Shown here: piece by piece, positions 16,959-25,233 of the stretch
How positions within the stretch are numbered: position 1 is the stretch's first letter
Layout: the number at the start of each line of letters is the position of its first letter
Origin: Candidatus Obscuribacterales bacterium
Lineage (GTDB): Bacteria > Cyanobacteriota > Vampirovibrionia > Obscuribacterales > Obscuribacteraceae
Direction of reading: 5' to 3'
Assembly: GCA_020050835.1 (NCBI GenBank)
Contig: JAGVKB010000093.1
Coordinates: forward strand, 1 to 64,000
DNA length: 64,000 nucleotides
The notes under the pieces: generated by a model
The model's input: only the letters and a program-made list of their open reading frames with translations
Database searches by the model: none
What the model was told of the DNA's origin: nothing
Position numbers and translations under genes: made by a program

Positions 16959-19139
16959 GTGACCATGAAGATTGACCTCAAGCTGTGGCACAAAGGTCTT
17001 ATCCTGGTAATTCTTCCGCTCAGCTTCGAGTTGCTTTTTGTAGTAACCCTGGCCGGGCTTTTGGGACAGGCTGAAAGCGACATTGCCAGGGAGACGCGTG
17101 CGCGTGAAATCATGGCGTGTGTCAATGCAATTAACACTAGCTTTACGGATGCCGGCGATGCGGCAACCGGGTTTAGCATTTCCAGAGCAGCGCTGTTCGT
17201 CCAGGCTTTTGAGGATGCTGTTAATGTAGCCAAAGAGGAACTCAGCAAGCTGCGGCAATTGACAGCTGACGACAAGAAAGAGGCGTTGATAGTTTCTCAA
17301 AGCGATGCGATCGCTAATGATTTGATCTCGCACCTGTCCAAAGGGGTCAAACTGCTGGAAGGCGACTCGGAGCTCGAAGGCATGGGAGAGATTGAAGGCT
17401 GGAAGCAGCGGCGGGACGACTTCAAGACCGAAGCGCACAAGATATTTCTGGAGCAGCAGGCGATCGTTTCGAAAAGCCCGGCGGCGCGAGCGCAAAATCG
17501 CAACCGCGTTACTGAGGCGCTCTGGGGCGGAGTCGCGCTCAACGTGTTAATCGCCATCGCTCTGGCGGTCTACTTCAACAAAGGCACGGCTGCGCGTCTG
17601 GACATCTTGCTGGGTAACACTGAGCGCTTGGGTAATAAGCAGGCGCTCAGCGCACCGATTGACGGAACTGACGAAATCGCCAAGCTGGACCATACTTTCC
17701 ACAAGATGGCCGCTCTATTGGCGGAGGCCGCGAGACGAGAGCGGGCGATTGTCGACAATGCCATGGATGTAATCTGCTCGATTGGCTCCAATGGTGCATT
17801 CACGCAGGTCAGTCCGGCATCGACCAAAGTTTGGGGCTATACGCCGGAGGAGCTGATTGGAACGAAGTATCGCGATATCGTCGTTTCGGATGACAGAGGA
17901 TCCGGGTTGGATGCGGCAAGAAAGAGCTTGCACGGCTTGCCGATCGAGTTGAGGCTCCGCCGCAAGGACGACAGCATCATTCACGTGCTCTGGTCGACCT
18001 ACTGGTCTCCGACCGAGGAAGCGCTTTTCTGTGTGGCACACGACATTACCGAGCGCAAACGCGCTGAAGAACTTTTGAGAGCCAGCGAAGAGAGAATTCG
18101 CCAAATTATAGATAGCATGCCGGTTGGACTGATGATCGTAAATGATGACGGAATCATCGAAATGACCAATCCGGCAGTTACTGAGATGTTCGGATACGAT
18201 GCCCGCAAGTTGCCTGGCAAGCACATGATGATGCTGTTCCACGATCCCAAAGAGGACACTCGTGTCGAATTCATGAACGTGCTTTTCCGAGAGGCTGTCG
18301 GACGAATCACCGAGCGCGAGACGGAGAGAATCAACGCGGAAGTCTTCTCGGTGGAGCTGTCTCTGAAGAGCTTCATGGCGCGAGAGGGGCGGCGTTTCCT
18401 CGTGATTATGTTGGACATTACTCAGCGGCGTGAGCTGGAGCGCTTGAAGCAAGAGTTTGTTGCAATGGTAAGTCACGATTTGAGAACTCCGTTGACATCC
18501 ATTCAGGCCTTCTTGACTCTGTTGGGTGAAAGCGTCTATGGGGAGCTGACCGAGCAAGGTCTGAAGAAAACCAAAGCAGCCGAGCAAAGCAGCATGCGCC
18601 TGATTTCGTTGATCAATGATTTGCTGGACATGGAGAAGCTGGAGTCAGGCAAGTTTCAGATGGAGTTCAGCGACATTCCAGTTTATGACGTAATCGATCG
18701 CTCGGTAGATTCCGTGCGTGCTTTTGCCGAGCAGCGTGGAGTTGTGATCGATGCAGATGATACCAATCTGGAAGTTCATGCCGATGGCGACAGGCTCGTG
18801 CAAGTTCTGGTCAATTTGCTCTCCAATGCCGTTAAGTACTCGCCGAAAGATTGTCCGGTGAAAGTTTCCGCCAGAGAGCTTGAGGATAAAGTCGAAATCA
18901 GGGTGACTGATGCTGGACGCGGAATTCCCGCGCATATGAAAGAGGCAGTATTTGAGCGCTTCAAGCAAGTCGAGGTGAAGGATGCCAAAGAGAAGGGAGG
19001 CTCCGGACTCGGTCTTGCAATCTCGAAGGCGATGATCGAACAGCACGGCGGAGCAATCGGTGTGGACAGCGAAGAAGGCAAGGGAAGCAGCTTCTGGTTT
19101 ACCGTGCCGCAATCTAGAGCCAGTAGAGCCAAGAGCTAA
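16959..19139 (+). CDS. Membrane sensor histidine kinase with two PAS domains
   Basis: The 726-residue protein has a first membrane segment (about 13-36), an extracytoplasmic helical region (about 40-185) like a CHASE3 sensor, a second membrane segment (about 189-206), a HAMP-like linker, PAS domains near 262-370 and 378-490, then HisKA and HATPase_c. His506 lies in MVSHDLRTPL. The N-box has N623 (NLLSNAVKYS), the G1 box is DAGRGIP, the F-box FERF and the G2 box GGSGLGLAIS. All catalytic motifs are intact. GTG at 16959 is preceded by AAGGA at good spacing; ATG at 16965 is the alternative. It has no receiver domain, so it should act through a separate regulator, most simply the one at 14164, or the receiver-kinase fusions further on. 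Confidence 0.93.
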   Translation: MTMKIDLKLWHKGLILVILPLSFELLFVVTLAGLLGQAESDIARETRAREIMACVNAINTSFTDAGDAATGFSISRAALFVQAFEDAVNVAKEELSKLRQLTADDKKEALIVSQSDAIANDLISHLSKGVKLLEGDSELEGMGEIEGWKQRRDDFKTEAHKIFLEQQAIVSKSPAARAQNRNRVTEALWGGVALNVLIAIALAVYFNKGTAARLDILLGNTERLGNKQALSAPIDGTDEIAKLDHTFHKMAALLAEAARRERAIVDNAMDVICSIGSNGAFTQVSPASTKVWGYTPEELIGTKYRDIVVSDDRGSGLDAARKSLHGLPIELRLRRKDDSIIHVLWSTYWSPTEEALFCVAHDITERKRAEELLRASEERIRQIIDSMPVGLMIVNDDGIIEMTNPAVTEMFGYDARKLPGKHMMMLFHDPKEDTRVEFMNVLFREAVGRITERETERINAEVFSVELSLKSFMAREGRRFLVIMLDITQRRELERLKQEFVAMVSHDLRTPLTSIQAFLTLLGESVYGELTEQGLKKTKAAEQSSMRLISLINDLLDMEKLESGKFQMEFSDIPVYDVIDRSVDSVRAFAEQRGVVIDADDTNLEVHADGDRLVQVLVNLLSNAVKYSPKDCPVKVSARELEDKVEIRVTDAGRGIPAHMKEAVFERFKQVEVKDAKEKGGSGLGLAISKAMIEQHGGAIGVDSEEGKGSSFWFTVPQSRASRAKS

Positions 19140-19176
19140 GTAATGAGAGTGCACTAAGCATTTCTAGACGGACTGA

Positions 19177-19554
19177 GTGCACTACATACGGTGCAATACC
19201 GCAGCCGCTCGTGGATTTCTTGACAAGCCGATGCGATGCCGCTCAGACGTGGATTTTTCTTGTGTGTCAAGGAAGCGTCGCATGAATTCAACCGTTTGCT
19301 CGATTCCGTCAAGAGCTATTCAGATGGGCGGCTCCGCGCTAGCGGTAGCTCAAGGCGACACTAAAATAAAGCTGCAGTCTAAGATGTCTGGATCCGAAGA
19401 TGATGCTTATCAGACCATCCATAAGGCGCAGAAAAGGGATCGGCAGACCTTTCCACCTGCGGCACTGCCAAAAGAGCACGCAGCCGACGAACCGGTGTCA
19501 ATGACAGGCGCAGCCTCGGTTTATCGCTTGGTCGTTGATACAGGGTGCAAGTGA
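19177..19554 (+). CDS. Doubtful short reading frame
   Basis: A 125-residue frame with no recognisable family, an odd composition (Cys and Arg rich at the N-terminus) and no clear ribosome-binding site. A shorter version from the internal Met at 19282 looks more protein-like (KIKLQSKMSGSEDDAYQTI). It may be a remnant or not coding. An eight-base palindrome AGTGCACT is repeated at 19148 and 19176 just upstream. Confidence 0.25.
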   Translation: MHYIRCNTAAARGFLDKPMRCRSDVDFSCVSRKRRMNSTVCSIPSRAIQMGGSALAVAQGDTKIKLQSKMSGSEDDAYQTIHKAQKRDRQTFPPAALPKEHAADEPVSMTGAASVYRLVVDTGCK

Positions 19555-19607
19555 TTGGTTTTTAGAGCCAGGCAGGAAGGCAGGAGGCAGCTGAGGTTCC
19601 GGTTAAC

Positions 19608-19636
19608 TTGACATAGCAATCGTTTGTATATACGCT
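19608..19636 (+). promoter_or_regulatory. Possible sigma-70 promoter for the toxin-antitoxin pair
   Basis: TTGACA at 19608-19613 is a perfect -35 element, and TACGCT at 19631-19636 stands 17 bases downstream as a weak -10. The predicted transcript start is only about 15-20 bases before the toxin reading frame, so the leader would be short or absent. Confidence 0.4.
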
Positions 19637-19659
19637 GAGATATACGTGAAGGGTGGGGC

Positions 19660-19953
19660 ATTGACATCTACATCAGCGAAGCCGTAGCGCGGAAACTCAA
19701 GGACAAGCACAATTTAAGCCCAAAGGAAGTACTTCACTGCTTCTATAACCGCGATGGCAAGTTTGCTTATGACACTCGGGAAGAGCACCAAACTAACCCA
19801 CCTACATTGTGGTTCATCGCTGAAACAGACACCGGACGGAGATTGAAAGTAGTTTTCTTGCGCTACAGCAAAACTGAGTACGTGATCAAGAGTGCTTATG
19901 ATGCCAACGCCGACGAGGAAAGGCTTTACCAGGAATACAAGAACCGAGGTTAG
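19660..19953 (+). CDS. BrnT-like toxin with a non-canonical ATT start
   Basis: A frame of 97 codons reads IDIYISEAVARKLKDKHNLS at its start, then EVLHCFYNRDGKF, LWFIAETDTGRRLKVVF and AYDANADEERLY. This resembles small BrnT/RelE-like ribonuclease toxins. No ATG, GTG or TTG lies in frame between the upstream TGA (19637-19639) and the conserved start. The best candidate is ATT at 19660, directly after GGGTGGGGC. The stop at 19951-19953 is six bases before the antitoxin ATG, as in a two-gene operon. Alternatives are a 5' frameshift or a start at the upstream ATA. Translation from a rare start would limit toxin output. Family identity is moderately sure; activity is unknown. Confidence 0.65.
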   Translation: MDIYISEAVARKLKDKHNLSPKEVLHCFYNRDGKFAYDTREEHQTNPPTLWFIAETDTGRRLKVVFLRYSKTEYVIKSAYDANADEERLYQEYKNRG

Positions 19954-19959
19954 CAGCTA

Positions 19960-20538
19960 ATGGACAAGAAGAAACTAGACGAATTGAGCGCCGATCACGA
20001 GCGCTGGGACAATAGGGAGTTGGGGGCTTCGGCTGAGCATATCGGCGTTGTATCCGACGACGAAGAAAAGTCCATTGATGATGGACTTGGGCTGCAGCTC
20101 ATTTCGATACGACTGAACAAGACCCTGATCGAACAGCTCAAAGGACTTGCGAAACTGGAAGGGCTAGGCTATCAACCGTTGATCCGTCATGTGTTGACCA
20201 AGTACGCGAAAGATAACGAACACAAATTAGATATGTTGCTTTCGGCAACAGATGCGGCAGAACGTGCGGATAAGTTGTTCGCCCAGGCGGTTAGATTGAG
20301 AGACGAAATACCTAAATTGGCTCCCTTATCGAATGAGCGAATCTTTGCTGAGACTGATTACAGCAAGACTTTGAGCCAAGCTCAGAAGTTGTTTGCTCAA
20401 GCACTTGAAGCTGCCTGTAACGACCCGGTGCTGAAGCAGCATAGCAAACTGCGAATGGGTCAGATAAGGGATTTGTGCCAGCAGGAAATACAAGCCGAAC
20501 ACGATAAGAAATACGGCAAGAAGAAGCAAGCAGTTTAG
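19960..20538 (+). CDS. BrnA/CopG-like antitoxin with a long C-terminal extension
   Basis: The 192-residue protein has a ribbon-helix-helix-like segment at about 46-85 (LQLISIRLNKTLIEQLKGLA, YQPLIRHVLTKY), the usual antitoxin DNA-binding fold. BrnA-type antitoxins are typically about 80-110 residues; here about 100 extra helical, charged residues follow, ending in a Lys-rich tail (KKYGKKK). The acidic first 40 residues could wrap the toxin. GAGG precedes the ATG, and the toxin frame ends six bases upstream, so the pair is one operon that probably represses itself through this protein. Confidence 0.75.
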   Translation: MDKKKLDELSADHERWDNRELGASAEHIGVVSDDEEKSIDDGLGLQLISIRLNKTLIEQLKGLAKLEGLGYQPLIRHVLTKYAKDNEHKLDMLLSATDAAERADKLFAQAVRLRDEIPKLAPLSNERIFAETDYSKTLSQAQKLFAQALEAACNDPVLKQHSKLRMGQIRDLCQQEIQAEHDKKYGKKKQAV

Positions 20539-20906
20539 CGGTGCGCTTAGCGCGTTCTTCTGTATCCCCCCCGAACATAGACAAATTTGTGCGGCAGAGC
20601 CGCGCCTAGTGATATCGGAGCCTACGATCATGACTACTGAGTAATCCTTGGTGGGACGGGTCTGGAGTTCCAATTTAGCACCGGATACGGTATTGGGAGA
20701 CTCTGCTACCTCTACGATGCTCGATTGGTAGAAAGAACGTGCAATAACTGGCGCGAGTCATTAGGCGACAATTACGGGATAACCAGTATCTTTGATCCCC
20801 GAAAGCCTCGGGCAGTAAGAGAGTCGAACTCCCAACCAGTTCCTAGTAAATGAACAGGGCGGCTAAAGGAGCTTCCCCTACAAGAGTTGCCCTTATTACA
20901 AGCTGA
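20539..20906. other. Region without a normal gene; possible gene remnant
   Basis: A plus-strand frame is open from 20641 to a TGA at 20851-20853 and reads like protein (LEFQFSTGYGIGRLCYLYDA, GDNYGITSIFDPRKP), but it lacks a start codon at its head and I do not recognise it. It may be a decayed gene. The segment also contains a degenerate REP-like element and, on the minus strand, a tRNA T-arm-like hairpin that I rejected as a tRNA. Confidence 0.35.
20857..20881 (-). repeat. Degenerate GTAG-headed REP-like element
   Basis: On the minus strand GTAG is followed by GGG, GCT, a CCTTT loop, AGC and CCC with mismatches between. It has the same head and layout as the clean copies at 21635, 24599, 36699 and 44894, but the stem is imperfect. 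Confidence 0.35.
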
Positions 20907-21770
20907 TTAGTGACCGGGTTGCCGCGAGCGTTTCTTCTTGCCGACAATTACGGCTGCTCCGGTGATCACTCTTGATGTTCCGCCGACTTCGATGAATTCC
21001 TCTTCGGCTAATGTCGGTGAAGCAACTGTATTTCTTTGCTTGAGCCTATCCTTGTCTTCTGGCGAGGAGCTTGCTGTGGCTGTATCGGTTGAATTGGCGC
21101 CAGAGTCTGTTTGCGCTGCATTAGCCAGATCTTGAATCGCTGCCGAGAGTGCCGGATCTATCTTGAAGCGGCCTCCGGTCGCGTTTCCCTTCTCTCCCAA
21201 TTGGACTAGCTGAGTGCCGCTCAAAAGCACCTGGTGCAGCGCGACGTACTCTGCCGGTGTCAGTAGGTCAGTTGGGATGATGGTTTTAGTCGTGCCGGCG
21301 ATGGTTATCTCTGCAAGTTGAAAGTCGTGATGATGACTTGCAAGTATCTGCGGAACAGTCGACGACAAATTAAATTCTAATTTCGGTTTGGCTGGTGCCG
21401 CACTGGTGGGTTGCTGAGCTGGTGCTTGCGAAGCAGATTGTGTGGAAGTCGAAGCCGGTGCTGCTGGTGCGGTTTGAGCGTTAGTTGGGAAGGTGGCTAT
21501 CGAAATAATTGCAAAGAGGGCGGCTGTCGAGCGTACTGTTATTGCCGACTTAATTGCTGGTAGGAGCGCCTCTATTAAACATTGACGAGCGGCTGTCCCA
21601 TACCTATCCTCAGCGCGATATCCATTCTCACCCCGGGCGATGCATGGCATCGCCCCTACAGCCGAACCACATAGTCTCCGCTTGACGGACAAGAGGAAAT
21701 CTACACCGGGTATTCTTCGGAAGAGCAATAATAGCTTCAAATCAATACTCCGATGAGTCGGCAGCGGCAC
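20907..21770 (-). CDS. Secreted unassigned protein, start uncertain
   Basis: I do not recognise the family. The frame can begin at GTG 21770 (287 residues), but the first 80 residues include an in-frame REP element (GAMPCIA) and may not belong to the protein. A signal-peptide-like stretch (RSTAALFAIISIATF, then a site after TNAQ) is followed by an Ala/Pro/Ser/Gln linker. A compact part follows with ASHHHDFQLAEITIAGT, DLLTPAEYVALHQVLLSG and EFIEVGGTSRVITGAAVIVG, and a basic C-terminus. The mature protein is probably exported. It lies divergent from the receiver-kinase gene at 21922. Confidence 0.6.
   Translation of the reverse strand: MPLPTHRSIDLKLLLLFRRIPGVDFLLSVKRRLCGSAVGAMPCIARGENGYRAEDRYGTAARQCLIEALLPAIKSAITVRSTAALFAIISIATFPTNAQTAPAAPASTSTQSASQAPAQQPTSAAPAKPKLEFNLSSTVPQILASHHHDFQLAEITIAGTTKTIIPTDLLTPAEYVALHQVLLSGTQLVQLGEKGNATGGRFKIDPALSAAIQDLANAAQTDSGANSTDTATASSSPEDKDRLKQRNTVASPTLAEEEFIEVGGTSRVITGAAVIVGKKKRSRQPGH
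21635..21659 (-). repeat. GTAG-headed REP-like hairpin
   Basis: On the minus strand: GTAG (21656-21659), then GGGCGATGC, loop CAT and GCATCGCCC, a perfect 9-base-pair stem. It is identical in stem and loop to the copy at 44894-44918 and nearly identical to that at 36699-36723. It lies in frame within the doubtful N-terminal part of the 20907-21770 gene. Confidence 0.75.
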
Positions 21771-21921
21771 GGTCCATTGAGAATTCAGAGGGCGCGTTCA
21801 TCAGTATTTCCTAAGGGCAAAATCTAGCCAATATCCCAATTATATTGGGTATGATTGTTCATGATAGTGTTGCTACTGTGGTTCGGATTAGCGGTTTTGC
21901 GACGGGCAGGTTCGTTGATAA

Positions 21922-23217
21922 ATGGCCAATATTCTGTATGTTGATGACGACCTTCAATTGTCAGGAATGGTAGAGGATTGGCTCCTTTACGAAAAGCACA
22001 ATCTGGAGGTCGTCCATACTGGACTCGAAGGCTGGCAGAAGGCTAAGGCGAATCAGTACGACATGCTGATCCTGGACTGGGACCTGCCTGACTTAAATGG
22101 CATCGACATTCTCAAGCGATTTCGCTCTTCCGGCGGCACGACTCCAGTCTTAATGTTGACCGGGCACACGGATGTCAATGACAAAGAGATGGGGCTGGAC
22201 TCCGGTGCCGATGACTATCTGACGAAGCCGTTTCATATGAAGGAGCTCTCAGCCCGAATCAGAGCAATTTTGCGCCGAACGGAAGCGCAAACGCCTTTCC
22301 TCCAGCCTCTGGGCGATGGCAATGAGGACGTTCTGAAGAGAGCCGAGTTGGCTGGCACGGTTCTGGCCTCGCGTTATGAGTTTCGTGAAGTATTGGGTGA
22401 AGGCGGTCTTGGACTGGTGTTCAAGGCGATGCACCCGATGATGGAGAAGCTAGTCGCGATTAAGATGCTTCACGCTCATCAATTGCAAAATGAGAGCATC
22501 GAGCGGTTCAAGCGAGAAGCAAAGGCAGTCAGCAGGCTCGATCACCACAATATCATCACTATTCATGACTTCGGTGTAACCGAGCGTGGGCAACCATATA
22601 TGGTGATGGAATTTATCGAAGGCAACAGTCTGGCAGATTGGATTGCCGAGCAAGGCGCTCTCCCACTCGATTTGGCCCTTGATCTGTCTATTCAATCATG
22701 TGACGGCATTTCACACGCGCATGAGATGGGCATTCTTCATCGGGATATCAAGTCGAGCAACATCATGTTGAAGCAATATTCCGGACGAAATCCGGTGGTG
22801 AAGATACTCGATTTCGGCTTCGCCAAGCTGAAAGATCAAGAACCCAAGACTCCGATCGAGCTTACGCAGCTCGGACAGGTTTTTGGGAGCCCTCCGTACA
22901 TGAGCCCTGAGCAAGTGCGTGGCAAGTCGCTAGACGAGTGCTCCGATCTTTATTCGCTGGGTTGCGTTATTTATGAGTCGCTTACAGGTTGCCCCCCTCA
23001 TATGGGCGAAAGCAGTATGGACGTGATGTTGAAGCATCTAGAAGAGCCGGTGCTTCCCTTGCGCGAGCTTCGTCCGGATCTCAATCTTCCGGAGGACCTG
23101 GAACCGATTCTTGCGAAGGCTCTGGATAAGGACCCGACAGCGCGCTACCAGACTCTCAATGAGCTGAAAGGAGACTTGGAGCGGGTGAGAATGAAAGTAA
23201 AGATGGCAGCGAGTTGA
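21922..23217 (+). CDS. Receiver domain fused to Ser/Thr protein kinase (paralogue A)
   Basis: The 431-residue protein joins a response-regulator receiver (1-120; D52 phospho-acceptor, T80, K102) to a Hanks-type kinase (about 153-425). Kinase motifs are complete: glycine loop GEGGLGLVFKA, Lys181 in VAIKML, HRDIKSSN with Asp275 and Asn280, DFG at 297-299, and SPPYMSPEQ in the activation segment. There is no membrane segment. Phosphorylation of D52 by a histidine kinase could switch Ser/Thr kinase activity, linking two-component and Hanks-kinase signalling. It is colinear residue for residue with the 25234-26532 product through the DFG motif, so the two arose by duplication. The gene between them (23448) encodes a membrane protein and may be a partner. 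Confidence 0.95.
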   Translation: MANILYVDDDLQLSGMVEDWLLYEKHNLEVVHTGLEGWQKAKANQYDMLILDWDLPDLNGIDILKRFRSSGGTTPVLMLTGHTDVNDKEMGLDSGADDYLTKPFHMKELSARIRAILRRTEAQTPFLQPLGDGNEDVLKRAELAGTVLASRYEFREVLGEGGLGLVFKAMHPMMEKLVAIKMLHAHQLQNESIERFKREAKAVSRLDHHNIITIHDFGVTERGQPYMVMEFIEGNSLADWIAEQGALPLDLALDLSIQSCDGISHAHEMGILHRDIKSSNIMLKQYSGRNPVVKILDFGFAKLKDQEPKTPIELTQLGQVFGSPPYMSPEQVRGKSLDECSDLYSLGCVIYESLTGCPPHMGESSMDVMLKHLEEPVLPLRELRPDLNLPEDLEPILAKALDKDPTARYQTLNELKGDLERVRMKVKMAAS

Positions 23218-23259
23218 ATAATCCTGCTGACTTGATTCAACTGACACTGAGCCGACCAA

Positions 23260-23364
23260 GTTAAGGCTGAATCCTGCTTTAGATTGAAAGCTTCAATAAA
23301 CTCCCAGAGGATCAAGCGCTGCTATCTGTCCATGTTAAGGCTGAATCTTGCTTTTGATTGAAAG
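23260..23364 (+). repeat. Duplicated 31-base element upstream of 23448 gene
   Basis: A 31-base sequence at 23260-23290 (starting GTTAAGGCTGAATC) recurs at 23334-23364 with two mismatches, 74 bases apart. The second copy ends 84 bases before the downstream start codon. They could be paired regulator sites or a local duplication. Confidence 0.6.
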
Positions 23365-23447
23365 GCTGCTTACTGGGCATAACTGGAAATGGTGAAGTTG
23401 GCGTCCATGTATTTGAGTCCTGAATCAGCTTTGAGGCATTGGAAGAG

Positions 23448-24569
23448 ATGACGGAACCGCCTGGAGATGAGTCCTTGGATCAAGGGCATGCTGCCGGTGG
23501 GCAGTCGGATTCGCACGGCGGAAATAACGAAGCAGCCTCCGGCAGTCAGCCGGCTGAACCTGTTTCTCAACCAGCTAATCCCGTTGCGCAACCCGGTTCG
23601 GGCGAAGCGCCCAAGACTTCAAACTTGCCGCCGCATCTAGCTGGTCTCGTGAAGGTGACCCAGAAGACAGCCAAGACGATGCTCGATCATTCGGCGCTGA
23701 GTGAGGTTGTGGCCAAGACAGCTGCCAAAGAAGAGATAAAAGCCGTCGAGCAAATGAAGGCGAAAGCAAATGAGCCGGTTAAGCCGTTTGAGCCGATCGA
23801 AAACTACAAAATGGCCACACCGTGTACGTCAATGTGGGAAGGCACAGACCCGAAAGAGCGATACCGGTACTGCGAGAAATGCCATCTGCAAGTCTACGAT
23901 TTTACCGGTATGGAATTGCCTGAGGCGGAGGCGCTGATTTTTAAGCGTGAAAGCCGTAAGAACGCTCCGCTCTTCAAGCGTGCTGATGGAAAGTTTCTTA
24001 CAGCGGATTGTCCGGTCGGTGTCGGCAGTAAGCGCAACCTGCTCTTTTCGATTGTCGGCGGGGCTTTGCTAGTGATAGCCGTACTGGCAGTACTGATGAT
24101 GATGCCGCATCCGAAGCCGACTGTTTCCACTGAGCAATCCGGCACGTCCGGCACCGATCAATCTGTGACATCAACCAAGACTGAATCGGTTAAGACTCAG
24201 CCATCAGCAACAACTTCTACTACCGTTGCACCGGTCGATGCTTCCGCACCTTCGGCTTATGATGAAACAGCCACCGGGCAGTCGACCTACACATCGGCTC
24301 CGATTATCAATGCTCCGCAAGCGCCGGCCGACGACCAAAGCCCGGAATGGACAGAGCCGGCTGTAACGCCCGCTCCGCAAAGCCAGGTGCCGGTCGCAAC
24401 ACCAGCTCAGCCGGCAGTGACTTCCGCGCCGCAGGCGCCGGAGTCGTCCGATGCTAGTGCTCAACCAGCCGATACGCAAGACTCCGCTCCAGCTGAGCAG
24501 GCAGCTCCTGCTCCTGCGAGCTCCGGTGTCAATTATTACCCGCCATCGTCGGCGCCGTCTTCGAGATAA
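23448..24569 (+). CDS. Single-pass membrane protein with CxxC 'YCEKC' domain
   Basis: ATG 23448 is chosen over the in-frame TTG at 23439 (GAGG at 23433). The protein has an acidic Gly/Gln/Pro-rich N-terminus, then a conserved domain with cysteines in PC (ATPCTSMW), YCEKC, and a final DCPVG preceded by FKRADGK. This layout, with VYD after the CxxC, occurs in many proteins of Planctomycetes, Acidobacteria and relatives, where it looks like a small metal-binding or redox fold. One hydrophobic segment follows (LLFSIVGGALLVIAVLAVLM), then about 160 residues rich in Pro, Ala, Thr, Ser and Gln. The cysteine domain is probably cytoplasmic and the Pro-rich tail outside. The 27656 protein has the same domain and membrane segment. 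The gene follows receiver-kinase A in the same direction. Confidence 0.8.
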   Translation: MTEPPGDESLDQGHAAGGQSDSHGGNNEAASGSQPAEPVSQPANPVAQPGSGEAPKTSNLPPHLAGLVKVTQKTAKTMLDHSALSEVVAKTAAKEEIKAVEQMKAKANEPVKPFEPIENYKMATPCTSMWEGTDPKERYRYCEKCHLQVYDFTGMELPEAEALIFKRESRKNAPLFKRADGKFLTADCPVGVGSKRNLLFSIVGGALLVIAVLAVLMMMPHPKPTVSTEQSGTSGTDQSVTSTKTESVKTQPSATTSTTVAPVDASAPSAYDETATGQSTYTSAPIINAPQAPADDQSPEWTEPAVTPAPQSQVPVATPAQPAVTSAPQAPESSDASAQPADTQDSAPAEQAAPAPASSGVNYYPPSSAPSSR

Positions 24570-24598
24570 GGATTTGGCGAGTACAAGTAGGAAATTTC

Positions 24599-24623
24599 GT
24601 AGGGGCGGCTCTGGCAGCCGCCC
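24599..24623 (+). repeat. GTAG-headed REP-like hairpin
   Basis: GTAG (24599-24602), then GGGCGGCT, loop CTGGC and AGCCGCCC, a perfect 8-base-pair stem. It has the same head and GGGCG start as the other copies with a different loop. It lies 30 bases past the 23448 gene and could stabilise or end its transcript. Confidence 0.7.
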
Positions 24624-24812
24624 GCTGCGAGTCTTCGTAATGCTATGCTTCAAAGATTGGCGGCCGGTCGGCTACAAGAGTCGTCCCTTGCTTTCATACC
24701 AACACCTGTGCTGTCCGAATGCTTACGTTGCGAGATAATCAATAATTACCGATCGATTGAATTGTGGCATGTATTTTGGTACCGCAGATGGTAGCAATCG
24801 CTTGTGTTCGAC

Positions 24813-25118
24813 TTAGCTCTTGAAGTAAGAGACAACTGATGCACGAAGCTCTTTGCATTCTTTTGCATCGCTTGTCGCTGCCAGCGCTACACTCGAGGGA
24901 ATAACCATTCCGAGCACAAGCAGTGCTACTGCAATGAGGGCGCTTCCTGAATTCGATGGTTCGCGGAAGCCTTGCTTCCGGCGCATGATTTGCTTTAAGC
25001 GTGGGTCTTGATAGCAGCTGAAGTATTCCATTCTCTTGTGCCCGCAACTCATGCAGCGAGTAAATGAACCTTGCATGATGCATCCGCAGCGATCACAAAA
25101 GCTTGCACCTATACTCAT
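24813..25118 (-). CDS. Zinc-ribbon protein with one membrane segment
   Basis: ATG 25118 follows AGGAG at about 9 bases. The 101-residue product begins with a double CxxC zinc ribbon (CDRCGC near residue 9, CMSCGH near 23), a Lys/Arg-rich linker, then a membrane segment (SALIAVALLVLGMVIPSSVA) and a short Cys-containing tail. It is probably an inner-membrane protein with a cytoplasmic metal-binding head. It lies between receiver-kinase B and the 23448 membrane protein, and its promoter has the tandem-box array (copy 3). Role unknown; control of membrane signalling is plausible from context. Confidence 0.75.
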   Translation of the reverse strand: MSIGASFCDRCGCIMQGSFTRCMSCGHKRMEYFSCYQDPRLKQIMRRKQGFREPSNSGSALIAVALLVLGMVIPSSVALAATSDAKECKELRASVVSYFKS

Positions 25119-25170
25119 GGTTTTAACTCCTGCCAATTTGCCTGGTAAATGTCGTTCCTTCGACTTCTGT

Positions 25171-25228
25171 AGTCTAAGGAGCTATCCAGGCAATCTTTGG
25201 TCGGAATTGTGACCAAATTTGGTCACGG
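25171..25228 (-). promoter_or_regulatory. Tandem-box promoter, copy 3
   Basis: On the minus strand: 25220-25228 (CCGTGACCA), 25209-25217 (TTTGGTCAC), 25198-25206 (TTCCGACCA) and 25187-25195 (GATTGCCTG), then 10 bases and TAGACT at 25171-25176. The leader to 25118 is about 46 bases. The upper two boxes together form an 18-base perfect palindrome, GTGACCAAATTTGGTCAC (25209-25226). The array sits in the gap after receiver-kinase B ends. Confidence 0.65.
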
Positions 25229-25233
25229 AAGTT

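Noticed and set aside
20800-20900. tRNA-like fold on the minus strand (GGGAG, TTCGACT, CTC)
   Set aside because: The T-arm looks right, but no matching D-arm, anticodon loop or full acceptor stem can be drawn.
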